Shown here: piece after piece, positions 27,860 to 36,267 of the stretch | Layout of the letters: each line of letters opens with the position of its first letter | Position numbering within the stretch: the stretch's first letter is position 1 | DNA from: PoT sp049331405 | GTDB taxonomy: Bacteria; Planctomycetota; Planctomycetia; Isosphaerales; Isosphaeraceae | DNA: 64,000 nucleotides | Reading direction: 5' to 3' | Assembly: GCF_049331405.1 (NCBI RefSeq) | Contig: NZ_CP186275.1 | Location: forward strand, 186,001 to 250,000 | Translations under genes and position numbers: made by a program | The notes under the pieces: generated by a model | Database searches by the model: none | Seen by the model: only the letters and a program-made list of their open reading frames with translations | Told to the model about the DNA's origin: nothing

Positions 27860-29329
27860 TCACATCAGCCAGGGCCCGCGGCACAACCTGCCGCGAGCCT
27901 TTTCTTGCGCGGCCTCGGGCGGGATCGAGACGCATCGCCTCCGTCGAGGTCGACATCCCCCATCTCGCCCGTTTAACGCAATGGAGACATGATCCATTGG
28001 AAGTCCATTCACGTGAGTATCAATGCCCCTCTGTCGACAGTCTTCGACATTATCCGCCAACGTGCGACAAGACGAGTCAAACCCATCGCTTCCAACGGGT
28101 TGCAACGCCGGTTCATCCCCCGACTTGATCACCCGTTCTGTGCCTGGCTTTGCGACATCTTGCGACAAACTTTGCCCCTTTGCGTCCCCCATGTGGGGCA
28201 AATGAGGGGCAAAGCCATCGCTTATGGGTGGCGGTTGGGGCGCAAGCTCGGGCAGGCCGTTGACCGCCCCGTCGATGTCCTGGACGCTCGCCTTGGCGTA
28301 GATGCCGATGGTGAGCGAGGGGGTCGAGTGCCGGGCGAGGGTCTGGGCCGTCTTCACGCTCGCACCGGAGGCGACCACGTTCGAGATGAACACGCCTCGC
28401 AGGCTGTGGAAGTCGGCCCGGCCGGCGGGGGTCTCGTACGGGATTCCCGCCGCCGCCAGGTCCACGCGGAGCATCTCCGCTTCCCTCTTGGTGAACCGGA
28501 ACACGGGCTCTCCCGCGGGACGGCCGGGCAGCCACTCGCGGAGCCTGGCGGCCAGGGCGGGCGGCAGCGGCATGACCGCCTCGTGCTTGTTCTTGGTGTA
28601 CGCAGCCTTCACGGTCACCCTGGGACGCTCGGAAGTCAGGTCGAACGAGTCCACCGTCAGGCTGCCCAGCTCGGCGGCCCGGAACCCGGTGTTCATCGCG
28701 ACGTCATACATCATCGACCGGACTGGCCCGGTCATCTTCTTGGCCACCGGCCCATTGTGGGCGGCAACCAGGAGCCTCCGGCACTCGTCGACGGTCAACG
28801 CCCGCCTCCGTCTCCGACTGCCCGCGGCCGAATTGACCGTTGCCAGGTGTGCCAAGGCGTGCTCGCGGGTCCGCCCATCCCGCCACAGCCATCGAGAGAA
28901 TCCCTTCACCGCACGGACGTGATGGTTCTGCGTCTCGGGGGTCCAATCGTTCTCCTTGCGGAGCCCCGCCAAGGCTTCGATGGTCTTCGAGAGGGATATG
29001 GCCGAGATCCGCCGTGTGCCTGCCCGCTCGAAAGTCTTAGCGACCCGAGTGCGGGTCGTGGCCACATACTCGGCGGTGTCCCCCTTGGCCAGCAGCGACC
29101 GTTCGAAGTCCGCCAGGTGGTCAACCAGGGGCCTCGCCTCGTGCTCGCGATACTTCGCGGCCTTGGGGTCTAGCGTCCCGCTGCGGACCTGCGCAGCTTC
29201 GCTCTCCGCGGCCCTGGCCATCTCCTGGGTGGCCTTCTTGTCCGAACACCCCTTCCGTTCGACCCGGACGCCCGAGGCGTCCACGTATCGATAGTAATAG
29301 ATTCTGCCCCGCCGCCGTATCGATGCCAT
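27860..29329 (-). CDS. int: tyrosine recombinase (integrase), C-terminus altered by integration
   Basis: A 489-residue site-specific recombinase. The N-terminal arm (MASIRRRGRIYYYRYVD) and SAM-like core-binding domain (about 66-160) precede a catalytic domain with Arg217 (TGFRAAELGSL), Lys248, His308-x-x-Arg311, His334 and the nucleophile Tyr344 (IGIYAKA), a complete set. The start is ATG 29329, with GAGAGGAG upstream. Residues 445-451 (MDHVSIA) are encoded by the attL core. The last 38 residues come from chromosomal DNA overlapping the P1 terminator. In the excised circle the frame would continue past the core into 54806-55104, giving about 549 residues. The lone difference between the att copies is synonymous here (Val GTC/GTT). 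Confidence 0.93.
   Translation of the reverse strand: MASIRRRGRIYYYRYVDASGVRVERKGCSDKKATQEMARAAESEAAQVRSGTLDPKAAKYREHEARPLVDHLADFERSLLAKGDTAEYVATTRTRVAKTFERAGTRRISAISLSKTIEALAGLRKENDWTPETQNHHVRAVKGFSRWLWRDGRTREHALAHLATVNSAAGSRRRRRALTVDECRRLLVAAHNGPVAKKMTGPVRSMMYDVAMNTGFRAAELGSLTVDSFDLTSERPRVTVKAAYTKNKHEAVMPLPPALAARLREWLPGRPAGEPVFRFTKREAEMLRVDLAAAGIPYETPAGRADFHSLRGVFISNVVASGASVKTAQTLARHSTPSLTIGIYAKASVQDIDGAVNGLPELAPQPPPISDGFAPHLPHMGDAKGQSLSQDVAKPGTERVIKSGDEPALQPVGSDGFDSSCRTLADNVEDCRQRGIDTHVNGLPMDHVSIALNGRDGGCRPRRRRCVSIPPEAAQEKARGRLCRGPWLM
27872..27907 (+). terminator. intrinsic terminator of P1
   Basis: GGCCCGCGGCA (27873-27883) pairs, with one mismatch, with TGCCGCGAGCC (27889-27899), followed by TTTTCTT. 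The same hairpin with the same mismatch follows P2 at 59278-59308, showing that the 3' flanks are duplicated too. Confidence 0.75.
27978..27999. repeat. attL: left core site of the integrated element
   Basis: G then CAATGGA (27979-27985), a seven-base spacer GACATGA, and TCCATTG (27993-27999). The two arms are perfect inverted repeats. The block recurs at 55104-55125 with one difference, at the first spacer base (G here, A there). The layout matches tyrosine-recombinase core sites (two arm sites around a 6-8 bp overlap), and an integrase gene crosses this copy. Confidence 0.85.
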
Positions 29330-29375
29330 GACCACTCCTCTCGCGGCCGGCCCCTGGCCAACCGCTCGCCCGACC

Positions 29376-29603
29376 TCAGTTGTCACGGACCTGACTCTCG
29401 ATCCACCCCTTGACGGTCTCGGCCCGCCATCTTGGGGACACCCCCACATAAAGGTCGGGCCTGGGGAACTTCCCCGAGGACTTCATGCGTTCGGCCGTCC
29501 GGCGGCTCACGCCGAGGGCCCCCGCGACGTCATGAATCGTGAACAGCCTCTCGAGCAGGGTCGCCTCGACCGCAACCGGCCTGTCACTCAGCTTCGTAGC
29601 CAT
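29376..29603 (-). CDS. excisionase / AlpA-like helix-turn-helix protein
   Basis: 75 residues. LFTIHDVAGALGVSRRTAERMKSSG is a winged-helix MerR/AlpA-type DNA-recognition segment, followed by FPRPDLYVGVSPRWRAETVKGWI, the usual excisionase wing. It sits 46 bases upstream of the integrase in the same direction, the standard place for a recombination directionality factor. It probably binds near attL to steer excision and may also control int transcription. Whether it acts as excisionase or regulator cannot be told from sequence. Confidence 0.82.
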   Translation of the reverse strand: MATKLSDRPVAVEATLLERLFTIHDVAGALGVSRRTAERMKSSGKFPRPDLYVGVSPRWRAETVKGWIESQVRDN

Positions 29604-30687
29604 GTGTCACCAGTAACCTCGATTTTGATGTTTGTCACCGTCAGCGAATGCCAATCGGCGTCGAAGATCAATTCAAACAAAATCGCCGGCGGATTGCAAA
29701 TGGCATTAATGCTCAATAAAAACAAGTGGATATCAATTTTTATAAGAATTCGAATAAACGTAAATCATTACCCCAAAACAACTTATGGCACGAGAGGCCG
29801 TCGTCCTACAATTCACGATTTCCACGTATTTCAGTGATTTCCGTGATATTCGTGACTATTCATAAGTTGTTTACAGCCACCCACATGGGAGTCGGCCTTG
29901 CCAATTTTCGTGAAATCCTTGGAGCAATTTCGAGTACAAAACCATGAGGCGTAAGCACGTTAGGGCCATTGGCCATAGTTGATGGTTTAGGCGGAAAACT
30001 CACAAATCAATGCATGCACAATATTCGACACAATGCCGCATCTCCAAGAGCATAGGCGCACAGGGGTTACGCGATGAACGATTGGATACCTAATGACGAA
30101 ATGAGGTTAAAAGCAGAAATCTAGAGACACGGCGAGTTGCAACCACCTCGTGTTGCTTTTTGGCAACATTACTCAGATGCGAGTCGGCCTCCGGCTGACT
30201 CATGACGCCCGACTTGGGGAGCAGGCCACCCACGAGGCGAGTTCGCCCCCCGGGGACGCTCGAGCTCCAGATAATCACCGACTCGATTGTCACGTGGGCC
30301 TAACTGGCTTAGCGGTCCGCCGGGCGAGCCTTCGGCCCGCAATTCCTGACCGGGCGGGAAAGTTGCCGGGCGGTCCCATCTCAGGGGCCACGGGAGGTTG
30401 GTCAACGCGAACCCGCATCCGGCTCACCTCGACCTCATCCGCGGTTGCGACTATCGCGGGGAGCAGCTCCAGGGCGTCGGCGGGGGATGCGGTTGCACGG
30501 CCACTTGGCTTTGCGCAATGAGAAGGGGCTCGATTGGATCGGGCCCCTTCGAGGTCAGTCTCAGTGATTGCTCGCGATGCGTCTCCGGTGCCGCCAAAGC
30601 GACGGAACGGAGGCATGCGGGACATCGAATCCGTAGCGTCCGCATGGCAACTTGTACCCAGGCCGCGAGGCCGGAATTTGGATTCGT
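29604..30687. other. AT-rich 1.1-kb control-like region
   Basis: The first 500 bases are far more AT-rich than the genome. They hold a 12-bp inverted repeat (AAACAACTTATG 29776-29787 and CATAAGTTGTTT 29863-29874). Between its arms lie phased GTGA-type repeats (29832-29857). Short frames at 30150-30740 are Arg/Ser-rich and lack ribosome binding sites; none is accepted as a gene. Confidence 0.5.
29776..29874. promoter_or_regulatory. inverted repeat enclosing phased TTCCGTGA-like boxes
   Basis: The arms AAACAACTTATG and CATAAGTTGTTT are perfect complements 75 bases apart. Inside, TTCAGTGA (29832), TTCCGTGA (29841) and ATTCGTGA (29850) recur every nine bases. Similar TTCCGTGAA boxes occur before the HTH genes at 42600 and 44803. 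It is likely a regulator or recombinase binding region for int/xis. Confidence 0.45.
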
Positions 30688-31242
30688 TTACCAGGACCAT
30701 TCCACCCATATCTCGCACCCGACGGCGAGAACAATCCAACTAACTCCCCAGAACCTCCCGAGCCGATCCGGCAGATTTGGCTCGGGTCGCCAACGTCCAC
30801 TCAGGGATTGGATCATCCAGCATGCAGCGACCGCATGTCCGATCCTTGTCGGGTAGCTGATTGTCTCTAAGAGATCAGCATTTTCGAAGATCCAGAGCCA
30901 TTTAAACCTGTGCAGGCCCCGCGAACACTCCATGATATAGACTGAGGTTCGACACAAGAATACACACCCAGATGTGAATGCAACGGCAAAGGACGCCGTC
31001 AAGCCCGGCTGCTGGGTGATCCGATGAAGCGGGGGCCTGGGCCGCTTCAAGAACAGGGGGATGAGCCCGATCGGACCGGCCAGGGCGAAGGCACTCATTG
31101 CCCGGATACACATTTGACCATAAGAATACGAGAATGGATCGAAGTGCCAGGCGAATCGGCCCGCGGCAAGGCCCACGGCCGCGGATGCCACCAGGACCAT
31201 CATGTCCATTACTGTGAGGCGGCGAGTTATCGAATCCGACAT
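30688..31242 (-). CDS. small multi-pass membrane protein
   Basis: 184 residues. The head (MSDSITRRLTVMDMMVLVASAAVGLAAG) follows the common planctomycete pattern of a short basic RxLTVxDLM stretch running into a membrane helix. Further hydrophobic segments are AMSAFALAGPIGLIPLFL, LTASFAVAFTSGCVFLC and FWGVSWIVLAVGCEIWVEW, so about four helices. No functional motif is visible. It is one of several unrelated small membrane proteins carried by the element. Confidence 0.62.
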   Translation of the reverse strand: MSDSITRRLTVMDMMVLVASAAVGLAAGRFAWHFDPFSYSYGQMCIRAMSAFALAGPIGLIPLFLKRPRPPLHRITQQPGLTASFAVAFTSGCVFLCRTSVYIMECSRGLHRFKWLWIFENADLLETISYPTRIGHAVAACWMIQSLSGRWRPEPNLPDRLGRFWGVSWIVLAVGCEIWVEWSW

Positions 31243-31276
31243 GCTCTGCCCTTGCTCCGGTCGGCCCTTTCGGCAC

Positions 31277-31714
31277 CTATTTGACCTCGCCAGTCGGGAT
31301 GGGCGAATCTCGTCTCTTAATATCGGCCATCAATTCCCGGGCCGGATCTTGGACGAGGCGACGGAAGCCCTCCAGGCACTCCTTCGAGGGCATGGGTGGT
31401 GATGGAGGATCGGCCGGCACGAGGAGCCACGGGCGACGCGCCGCCTCCTCGTATTTCTCCTTCATATCCCAGTGATGCTGGGCGACGGCATGGATCGGCT
31501 TGGTGACCTTCCTTCGAGCGGCGACCTCTGATGGATCCTCTCCGTTCCCTCCCACCAGGCCGGAGTAGATATCCAGATCGGTCACGCCGAGCCTTTCCCG
31601 GGCCATCTCATGTTTCCGGGCAATACTCCGCAAGTAGGCCGGGCGGCTGAGGAAGGCGGCCAGCACGGCAACCGAGATCATCCAACGCTTGACCGTCATC
31701 CTTGGTATTCGCAC
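31277..31714 (-). CDS. single-pass membrane-anchored protein, unknown
   Basis: 145 residues from GTG 31714, with AGGAGGG seven bases upstream. The head RIPRMTVKRWMISVAVLAAFL is a typical planctomycete membrane anchor. The rest is polar: a helical stretch (ARKHEMARERLG), then HAVAQHHWDMKEKYEEAARRPW and a Pro-rich linker. The 'H-x-WDMKEKYEEAARRPW' piece recurs in small planctomycete proteins of unknown function. Upstream ATG/GTG codons would give a head without a ribosome binding site. Confidence 0.62.
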   Translation of the reverse strand: MRIPRMTVKRWMISVAVLAAFLSRPAYLRSIARKHEMARERLGVTDLDIYSGLVGGNGEDPSEVAARRKVTKPIHAVAQHHWDMKEKYEEAARRPWLLVPADPPSPPMPSKECLEGFRRLVQDPARELMADIKRRDSPIPTGEVK

Positions 31715-31859
31715 GTGATCTCCCTCCTGTCGGCCCATCCCGTGCGATGCGACCGCACGCGGGGGCATGCGGAGCCTACACCCCGGGGCGGCATTCCGTC
31801 CAGTCGCGATCCGTCGTAGCGACGTTGCGGATCACGCCGTCAGGCCGATCGCCTCCGAG

Positions 31860-32033
31860 ATGGACGACGTCACCCGTGCCTTCCGCCTGACGCACGACGG
31901 CGACACCTACGACGTGGCACAGACGCTCCACGGGCCGACGTGCGACTGTCCCGACTTCATCTTCCGGCGTGAGTGGGTGGACCTGCGGGGGTGTTTGCTC
32001 ATCAGGGCGATGCGGGCGGTGGGGATTCTGTGA
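31860..32033 (+). CDS. SWIM-like mini-protein with degraded zinc ligands
   Basis: A 57-residue frame (ATG 31860). FRLTHDGDTYDVAQTLHGPTCDCPDF followed by FRRE and GCLLIRAMRAVGIL matches a small planctomycete family whose intact copies read C-x-C...C-K-H-I-x-A-L, a SWIM-type zinc site. Here the Lys-His pair is Leu-Leu, so a ligand is lost. No good ribosome binding site is seen. It may be a decaying gene or a divergent member. Confidence 0.42.
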   Translation: MDDVTRAFRLTHDGDTYDVAQTLHGPTCDCPDFIFRREWVDLRGCLLIRAMRAVGIL

Positions 32034-32363
32034 TCGGCGGTGCCACCCACGTGGGTGGCGATGAACTTACGCGAAACGAGGCCGTCCCGAATCGCAGGCA
32101 CAGACTCGCCGAGCAAGGAGTCCGTTCTGTTCTCGGATGCCTTGTGTGCCGTGCGTCTGCGGCTGTGGTCCGAGGGAGTATTTCGAGAGGCCGGGTTCGA
32201 CTCGGGCCTGGAGAAACTCTCCGCCCCTCTACGCGAGTTGCTCTACCGAGCTCTCGCCCAGGCGGCGTAGGTCTCCGCTTTCGGCATCAGTCGAGCTAAA
32301 GGCTTTCGCGGTTCTTTGATGAGGATGGGAATCCCACGAGAGAGCATATGTTAAGTTCTTCGA
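32034..32363. other. short intergenic region with a perfect palindrome copy
   Basis: About 330 bases containing the cleanest copy of the element's palindrome (32042-32059). Short Ser/Arg-rich frames here are not convincing as genes. Confidence 0.4.
32042..32059. repeat. element palindrome, perfect 18-bp copy
   Basis: GCCACCCACGTGGGTGGC reads the same on both strands. It is the reference copy of the family found across the integrated element. Confidence 0.8.
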
Positions 32364-33188
32364 TTAAGATGTGCTACGTCGCTTGCCTTGATTCTGAGCA
32401 AATTCAACCTTTGCAGTTAAAATGGAATCGTAAGTCATTTCGCTTTCATACATTGGAAATGCTGGTTCTGGATTAATGTTCATCTCGTTTTTTGAATTGT
32501 ATATAGTTTGACCATTTCTAACGGAGAAATCGAAGCTTCCATCTTCCTTGGTCACGTTTAGACTGAGCAAGGGGAAATCCGAATGATGCAGAACTCTACA
32601 ATTCTGGTCATCGATCTTTTCGGCTCTGAACATGATAGCGCCCCCTTTAACGCTGATCTCAAGAGGCTTACCGTTCTTCGTTTCCAGCATGTAATCAAGC
32701 AAGCGGCCGTCGTGTAATTCAAAACCAGTCATAAGGGATGGCTTGAGATCGCCACGTCTAACGGCATAGGGGTAAAGAAAAAGAGGCTTTTCTGTGAAAC
32801 AAGTAAATTGATTTGTGTATTTATTGTGAATAACCTGCGCTTTGACGTTCAGGACAGCAGTTCTGCCGCCCATTCGCACGGTGATCGTGAAATCCGCTGA
32901 AATGTTTTGGCCATGCAAAATGATGTGGCAACCGCTGCATAACAACACACATTTGTCGACCTCGTTGAGTTGATCGCTCGAAATCACACGCTGCATTAGC
33001 TTATCGTATTCGGGATGCTTAGCAGACGGATCTGTGTGATTAAATTGAAAAAGTTTGTTCACTACGCCATATTTTCTCATCATTTCATCTACGCTCAGCC
33101 CGCAAGCAGCACAGAGATTACCTTTGTATTTGAAGAGAAGGGGATTGATTGCCATGCCATCGACCTCTGCCACAATGTCATCCGCCAA
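32364..33188 (-). CDS. AT-rich HNH-type protein
   Basis: 274 residues, much lower GC than its neighbours. The N-terminal third has a zinc-knuckle HNH layout: C26-A-A-C29, FNHTDP (His51), then CVLLCSGCHIILHG (Cys84, Cys87, His88, His92). The remaining 180 residues are beta-rich with no known motif. HNH domains cut or nick DNA in homing, restriction and phage contexts. With the unusual base composition this suggests recent acquisition, possibly as a defence or mobility nuclease. The exact active-site His pairing is uncertain. Confidence 0.68.
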   Translation of the reverse strand: MADDIVAEVDGMAINPLLFKYKGNLCAACGLSVDEMMRKYGVVNKLFQFNHTDPSAKHPEYDKLMQRVISSDQLNEVDKCVLLCSGCHIILHGQNISADFTITVRMGGRTAVLNVKAQVIHNKYTNQFTCFTEKPLFLYPYAVRRGDLKPSLMTGFELHDGRLLDYMLETKNGKPLEISVKGGAIMFRAEKIDDQNCRVLHHSDFPLLSLNVTKEDGSFDFSVRNGQTIYNSKNEMNINPEPAFPMYESEMTYDSILTAKVEFAQNQGKRRSTS

Positions 33189-33324
33189 TTCGTCTCGAAA
33201 CTAGATTAGCGGCATCACCCATAGAACTCTATCATGCTTTCAATGCCACCCGAAGATGCACTAAGCCGCCGTACATTTGCTATGCCGAAATCTGCCTTCA
33301 TTTGATGAGAAGGGCAACCAGCAC

Positions 33325-33445
33325 AAAGAGCGGACGCCCGGGCCCATTTCATAAACCCGGGCGTTCATCCTACCGCATCCCATCATCCCGCCGTCAACCT
33401 CACGCACCCATCCCACGGCAACACTCATCCTGACGTGCCGAGTAG
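33325..33445 (-). pseudogene. 3' fragment of a relative of the 37234-37881 gene
   Basis: Bases 33331-33445 resemble 37181-37290: a hairpin (here 33334-33342 with 33356-33364), then a stretch whose minus-strand reading gives QDECCRG, as in QDEWCRGDVFA of the intact gene, before a stop. Only the extreme 3' end and the terminator hairpin of that gene family survive. Confidence 0.5.
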
Positions 33446-33651
33446 CTCCCGCCGCGCACTCCAATCGCCAAAAAGATCCCGCCATGCCTGTCGGCAGCTT
33501 AGTTCGTCCACCGCGGCAAGCCCTGATAGGTGGCCTCCACCTACTCCCAATCACCCAGGCGTGTTATGGTCCAAGTCTCTGACGCCATCGCGTCTGGTCG
33601 GCATTCGGGCCATGAGAAGGGCCCTGATCTCGGTTGGAAGGGAGGACACCC

Positions 33652-34239
33652 TTGAGGGTTCGGCTTTCGATCGCAGGGATGATGGTCGTAACACTCTTGA
33701 TCGCCATCGGGTTGGCTGGCCTTCACGCCGCCACGGGGGTCTGGGCCAGCGCTTTATTCACACTCACGATATTCCTGCTGGCCGCCTCTACGCTCGCGGC
33801 GGTCGCGATCCAGGGCAAATTACGCCACGCCTTTTCAGGCTTCAGCATCTTCGGTTGGATTTACCTTCTGACGGCGTTCTATCTCTGGCCTGGGCCCAAT
33901 GGATCTTACGCGCCGCCATACCTATCCAAGGCTTTGCTCGATGCCGTCCAACCGGTCGCGAGTCCGCCTGCTTCCATGACGGTGGATCTGAGCTCGGGGG
34001 GAGAAAAGTTCTTCGAAGATCCCCCGAAGGTGCCAACATCGATCCAGCCCGGCGTTACCGGCATGGCTCCGTTCACCGGGCGTGTCATCAATCTGTACCA
34101 TTACCGCCGCATCGGCCACACGCTCGCGGCCCTGGCATTCGGCCTCCTGGGTGGGCTGATGGGCGGTGTCTTCTCCAGACTGAATGAGGCGGGAGGCGTG
34201 CGACCTTCGCGCCCTCCCGTGGGTGGTGAGGGTTCGTGA
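33652..34239 (+). CDS. small membrane protein
   Basis: 195 residues from TTG 33652, chosen because GGGAGG lies six bases before it. The head (RVRLSIAGMMVVTLLIAIGLAGLHA) is the typical planctomycete RFSIAGLM-type anchor, followed by ALFTLTIFLLAASTLAAVAI and FSIFGWIYLLTAFYLW. A polar region then leads to a last helix (HTLAALAFGLLGGLMGGVFSRL). About four membrane segments, no catalytic motif. 82 bases separate it from the next gene on the same strand. Confidence 0.65.
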   Translation: MRVRLSIAGMMVVTLLIAIGLAGLHAATGVWASALFTLTIFLLAASTLAAVAIQGKLRHAFSGFSIFGWIYLLTAFYLWPGPNGSYAPPYLSKALLDAVQPVASPPASMTVDLSSGGEKFFEDPPKVPTSIQPGVTGMAPFTGRVINLYHYRRIGHTLAALAFGLLGGLMGGVFSRLNEAGGVRPSRPPVGGEGS

Positions 34240-34321
34240 TCCCAACCACGGCCAATATCCGGGGAGCGACCGGACAACCACGTAGCAACTCAATGCAGGG
34301 GTTTGGAGGTTTGAGGTAGCC

Positions 34322-34669
34322 ATGTCTGACGCGAACCCGTATGAAGGACCGAAATCCGACCGGACAGCCTCCACCTTGGAACGGCGGATCGCCACCAACC
34401 TGCTCAGGGCCCGCGAGCAGGGCTACACCTACCGACTCTGGTTCGGCATGAGTAAAAAGTATTACCTCGTCTTGTTGATCTACTTCGGGCTCAGCATCGC
34501 CTTCTTCTGGTCCCTGGACCTGGACGTGGCGGTCGCCATGATGTCGGGCATCCTGTTCGGCCACATTTTGCGAGACTTTGCCACCCTGAAGGGCCAATTC
34601 AGGACATGGCCCGTCCAGAGGGATTTCATCGACTGGGAGAAGGTACGGCGGGCGGCAGAGGGCGAGTAG
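34322..34669 (+). CDS. small membrane protein, 115 aa
   Basis: ATG 34322 is preceded by GGAGGTTTGAGG, a good ribosome binding region. A polar head (MSDANPYEGPKSD) and a charged helix (LERRIATNLLRAREQG) are followed by two membrane helices (YYLVLLIYFGLSIAFFW; VAVAMMSGILFGHIL) and a charged tail. The 'NPYxxP' head is common in small planctomycete membrane proteins of unknown role. It is probably co-transcribed with the gene at 33652. Confidence 0.65.
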   Translation: MSDANPYEGPKSDRTASTLERRIATNLLRAREQGYTYRLWFGMSKKYYLVLLIYFGLSIAFFWSLDLDVAVAMMSGILFGHILRDFATLKGQFRTWPVQRDFIDWEKVRRAAEGE

Positions 34670-34681
34670 GTTAGATCGGTG

Positions 34682-34766
34682 GATGCCACCCGCAGTTGGT
34701 TGGCACGGTTGAACTCATCGTCCCCGTCCGGGCTGCCCACGTGGGTGGCGACGAACGACCCGGCGG
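34682..34766 (-). pseudogene. 85-bp internal fragment of a relative of the 37234-37881 gene
   Basis: Closely matches 37549-37633. The minus-strand readings FVATHVGSPDGDDEFNRANQL and, in the intact gene, FVATHVGSPDGDDDFRRAN are nearly the same. The fragment contains a copy of the element palindrome (34735-34749). The rest of the gene is absent. Confidence 0.65.
34735..34749. repeat. element palindrome copy
   Basis: GCCCACGTGGGTGGC, lacking the outer bases of one arm. The same copy and its context recur inside the intact gene at 37600-37614. Confidence 0.6.
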
Positions 34767-34823
34767 CTGGCTTGCTTGTAGTGGCTTGGCTTCTCAACCG
34801 CTGTTGTACAGCCAAGGGATAAC

Positions 34824-35417
34824 TCAGCGAACGGTTTGTCCGGTTGGGAGCTTGTGCTTGTGACGACGGACTTTCCCTCTGGCGTCGACTCCTTCAAGCT
34901 CATAGAAGTCACGAATCCCTATGGTCCGTACCAACTGGCCATGCTTCATAATCCTGGCGGATTTGAATGTGACGCCTGGCATCGCCGTAGCAGCCTCTGC
35001 CTTGATGTCTGAGGGCACCCGGTCAAGCGGAATCGGGCCGTCGATTGCGTGAACTTTCCCCGAGACGTCAACGCGAACCGTGCCCCTCTTCCCGTCTGAG
35101 TCAACACCGTCCAGCGTGTAGTCAGGCAACGAGAGAATGCTGCCCTCATTCGAGGTGAAGTACGCATTCTCCAGTCTCACGGTGGGCAATTCGTTTTTGG
35201 CCGCCCCGAGAACTTTGGCGGGTACCTTATCCATCGAGACTTCCTGCGATACAGGGTCAACATTCTCGATGGCGACATTACCGTTTTCTGGCAGATCAGG
35301 TTTGATGACCTGGGATTCGAGAGAAGTGGGCTGGCTCGGTTGCCGATCGCAACTACATCCGGACAATGATGTTGGCCCAAGGGCCGTGACCACGAAGATT
35401 CTGAATACCTTGTTCAT
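34824..35417 (-). CDS. lipoprotein with two PepSY-like repeats
   Basis: 197 residues. The signal peptide ends in a lipobox, L18-S-G-Cys21, so it should be a lipid-anchored envelope protein. The mature part has two similar halves, each with a 'VP-x-x-(I/V)-x-x-A-x-x-x-(L/M)PG' helix followed by a YxLDGVDSDGK or YELEGVDARGK strand pair, as in PepSY-like/BLIP-type periplasmic domains, which bind or inhibit envelope enzymes. Neighbours are unrelated small membrane proteins. The target is unknown. Confidence 0.7.
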   Translation of the reverse strand: MNKVFRIFVVTALGPTSLSGCSCDRQPSQPTSLESQVIKPDLPENGNVAIENVDPVSQEVSMDKVPAKVLGAAKNELPTVRLENAYFTSNEGSILSLPDYTLDGVDSDGKRGTVRVDVSGKVHAIDGPIPLDRVPSDIKAEAATAMPGVTFKSARIMKHGQLVRTIGIRDFYELEGVDARGKVRRHKHKLPTGQTVR

Positions 35418-35658
35418 CGGGCTGCCTATCGGTGAAATTTGATCAGGAAATCAATCCAGGTTTCGCTTCAGGGCATCTAGGCCAGAAGCATACATGCGGT
35501 GATTAGGCCTGCCGCAGTAGGTCGTAACTAGATTACCCCTTAGCAATGCCTACTGCACCTGGCTAAGCCAGATTCCAAGCGTAATTTCCACACTCCTTAC
35601 GAATCGAAGCATGCGACTGGATCAGGTGTTGTTTATGGGTGAGAGACGGCTCAATCAG

Positions 35659-35695
35659 CCGGCGGCCCCTGATGATTTCTTCACGAGGCCGCCGG
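35659..35695 (-). terminator. hairpin after the 35709 gene
   Basis: CCGGCGGCC (35659-35667) pairs perfectly with GGCCGCCGG (35687-35695). It lies just beyond the stop of the minus-strand gene at 35709. The remaining bases up to 35417 hold nothing recognisable. Confidence 0.55.
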
Positions 35696-35708
35696 TTTCA
35701 CCCCTCTA

Positions 35709-36062
35709 CTAACCCACCGCCCCCTCCGGCCAGTACCTCTCGTACGTCGCCCGGCAATCCACATGCTGGCTGATCCACGTCCCCGGTCGTTCGTGGTCCT
35801 TCATCGCCCCTGGGACGTTCGGTCTGCGGTCATACCATCGGGTGATCACCCGGACGGGACGACCGTCGAGGTCGAAGGAGCGTGCCAACTGCTTGAAGTG
35901 CGGGGTGGGGGGCTTGGCAGGAGTAATTGGCTCCGCGGGAGTGGAGCGAACGGTGGTAGCCGGCCCCGCAGGGTGTGAGTCGACGGGACTCAGGCCACCC
36001 ACAGAGAGGCACCCCATGGGAATGGGGCTTGCCCGTGGACCGTCCTTGAGCTTGCCACCCAC
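35709..36062 (-). CDS. hypothetical protein, about 117 aa
   Basis: The C-terminal 60 residues (FKQLARSFDLDGRPVRVITRWYDRRP..., ending RYWPEGAVG) have normal protein composition. The N-terminal half is Pro/Ser/Thr-rich and its start is uncertain, with ATG candidates at 36062 and 36017. A hairpin directly after the stop supports a real transcript. No family is recognised. The upstream end overlaps an element palindrome copy (36054-36073). Confidence 0.45.
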   Translation of the reverse strand: MGGKLKDGPRASPIPMGCLSVGGLSPVDSHPAGPATTVRSTPAEPITPAKPPTPHFKQLARSFDLDGRPVRVITRWYDRRPNVPGAMKDHERPGTWISQHVDCRATYERYWPEGAVG

Positions 36063-36073
36063 GGATGGGCGGC
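36054..36073. repeat. element palindrome copy
   Basis: GCCACCCACGGATGGGCGGC: both arms of the palindrome with a slightly wider centre. Confidence 0.55.
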
Positions 36074-36267
36074 CGTTGGCCTGACTCTCGGTCGCAGAGG
36101 TGGGCTGATCCTATGCCCCGATTAGAACAACACGCGATTCGTCCGTGCACGTATTGCTCGTGAGCTGGCAATGGTGTAAAAAGTGCGGTTTGACTGGAGT
36201 TTCCGGGGTCGGCCTGCCGATTCGGCGTCGTCGATCTGGAACGCAATTGGCTGCGGGGCCGCATCCG

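Noticed and set aside
27978..27999. A tRNA or tmRNA gene as the integration target
   Set aside because: No cloverleaf or CCA-type 3' end can be drawn at either att site. The target is intergenic, in the flanking sequence of giant secreted-protein genes.
30290..30739. Opposed 150-codon frames between the excisionase and the membrane protein
   Set aside because: Both strands give Arg/Ser/Pro-rich products that mirror each other, with no start signals.
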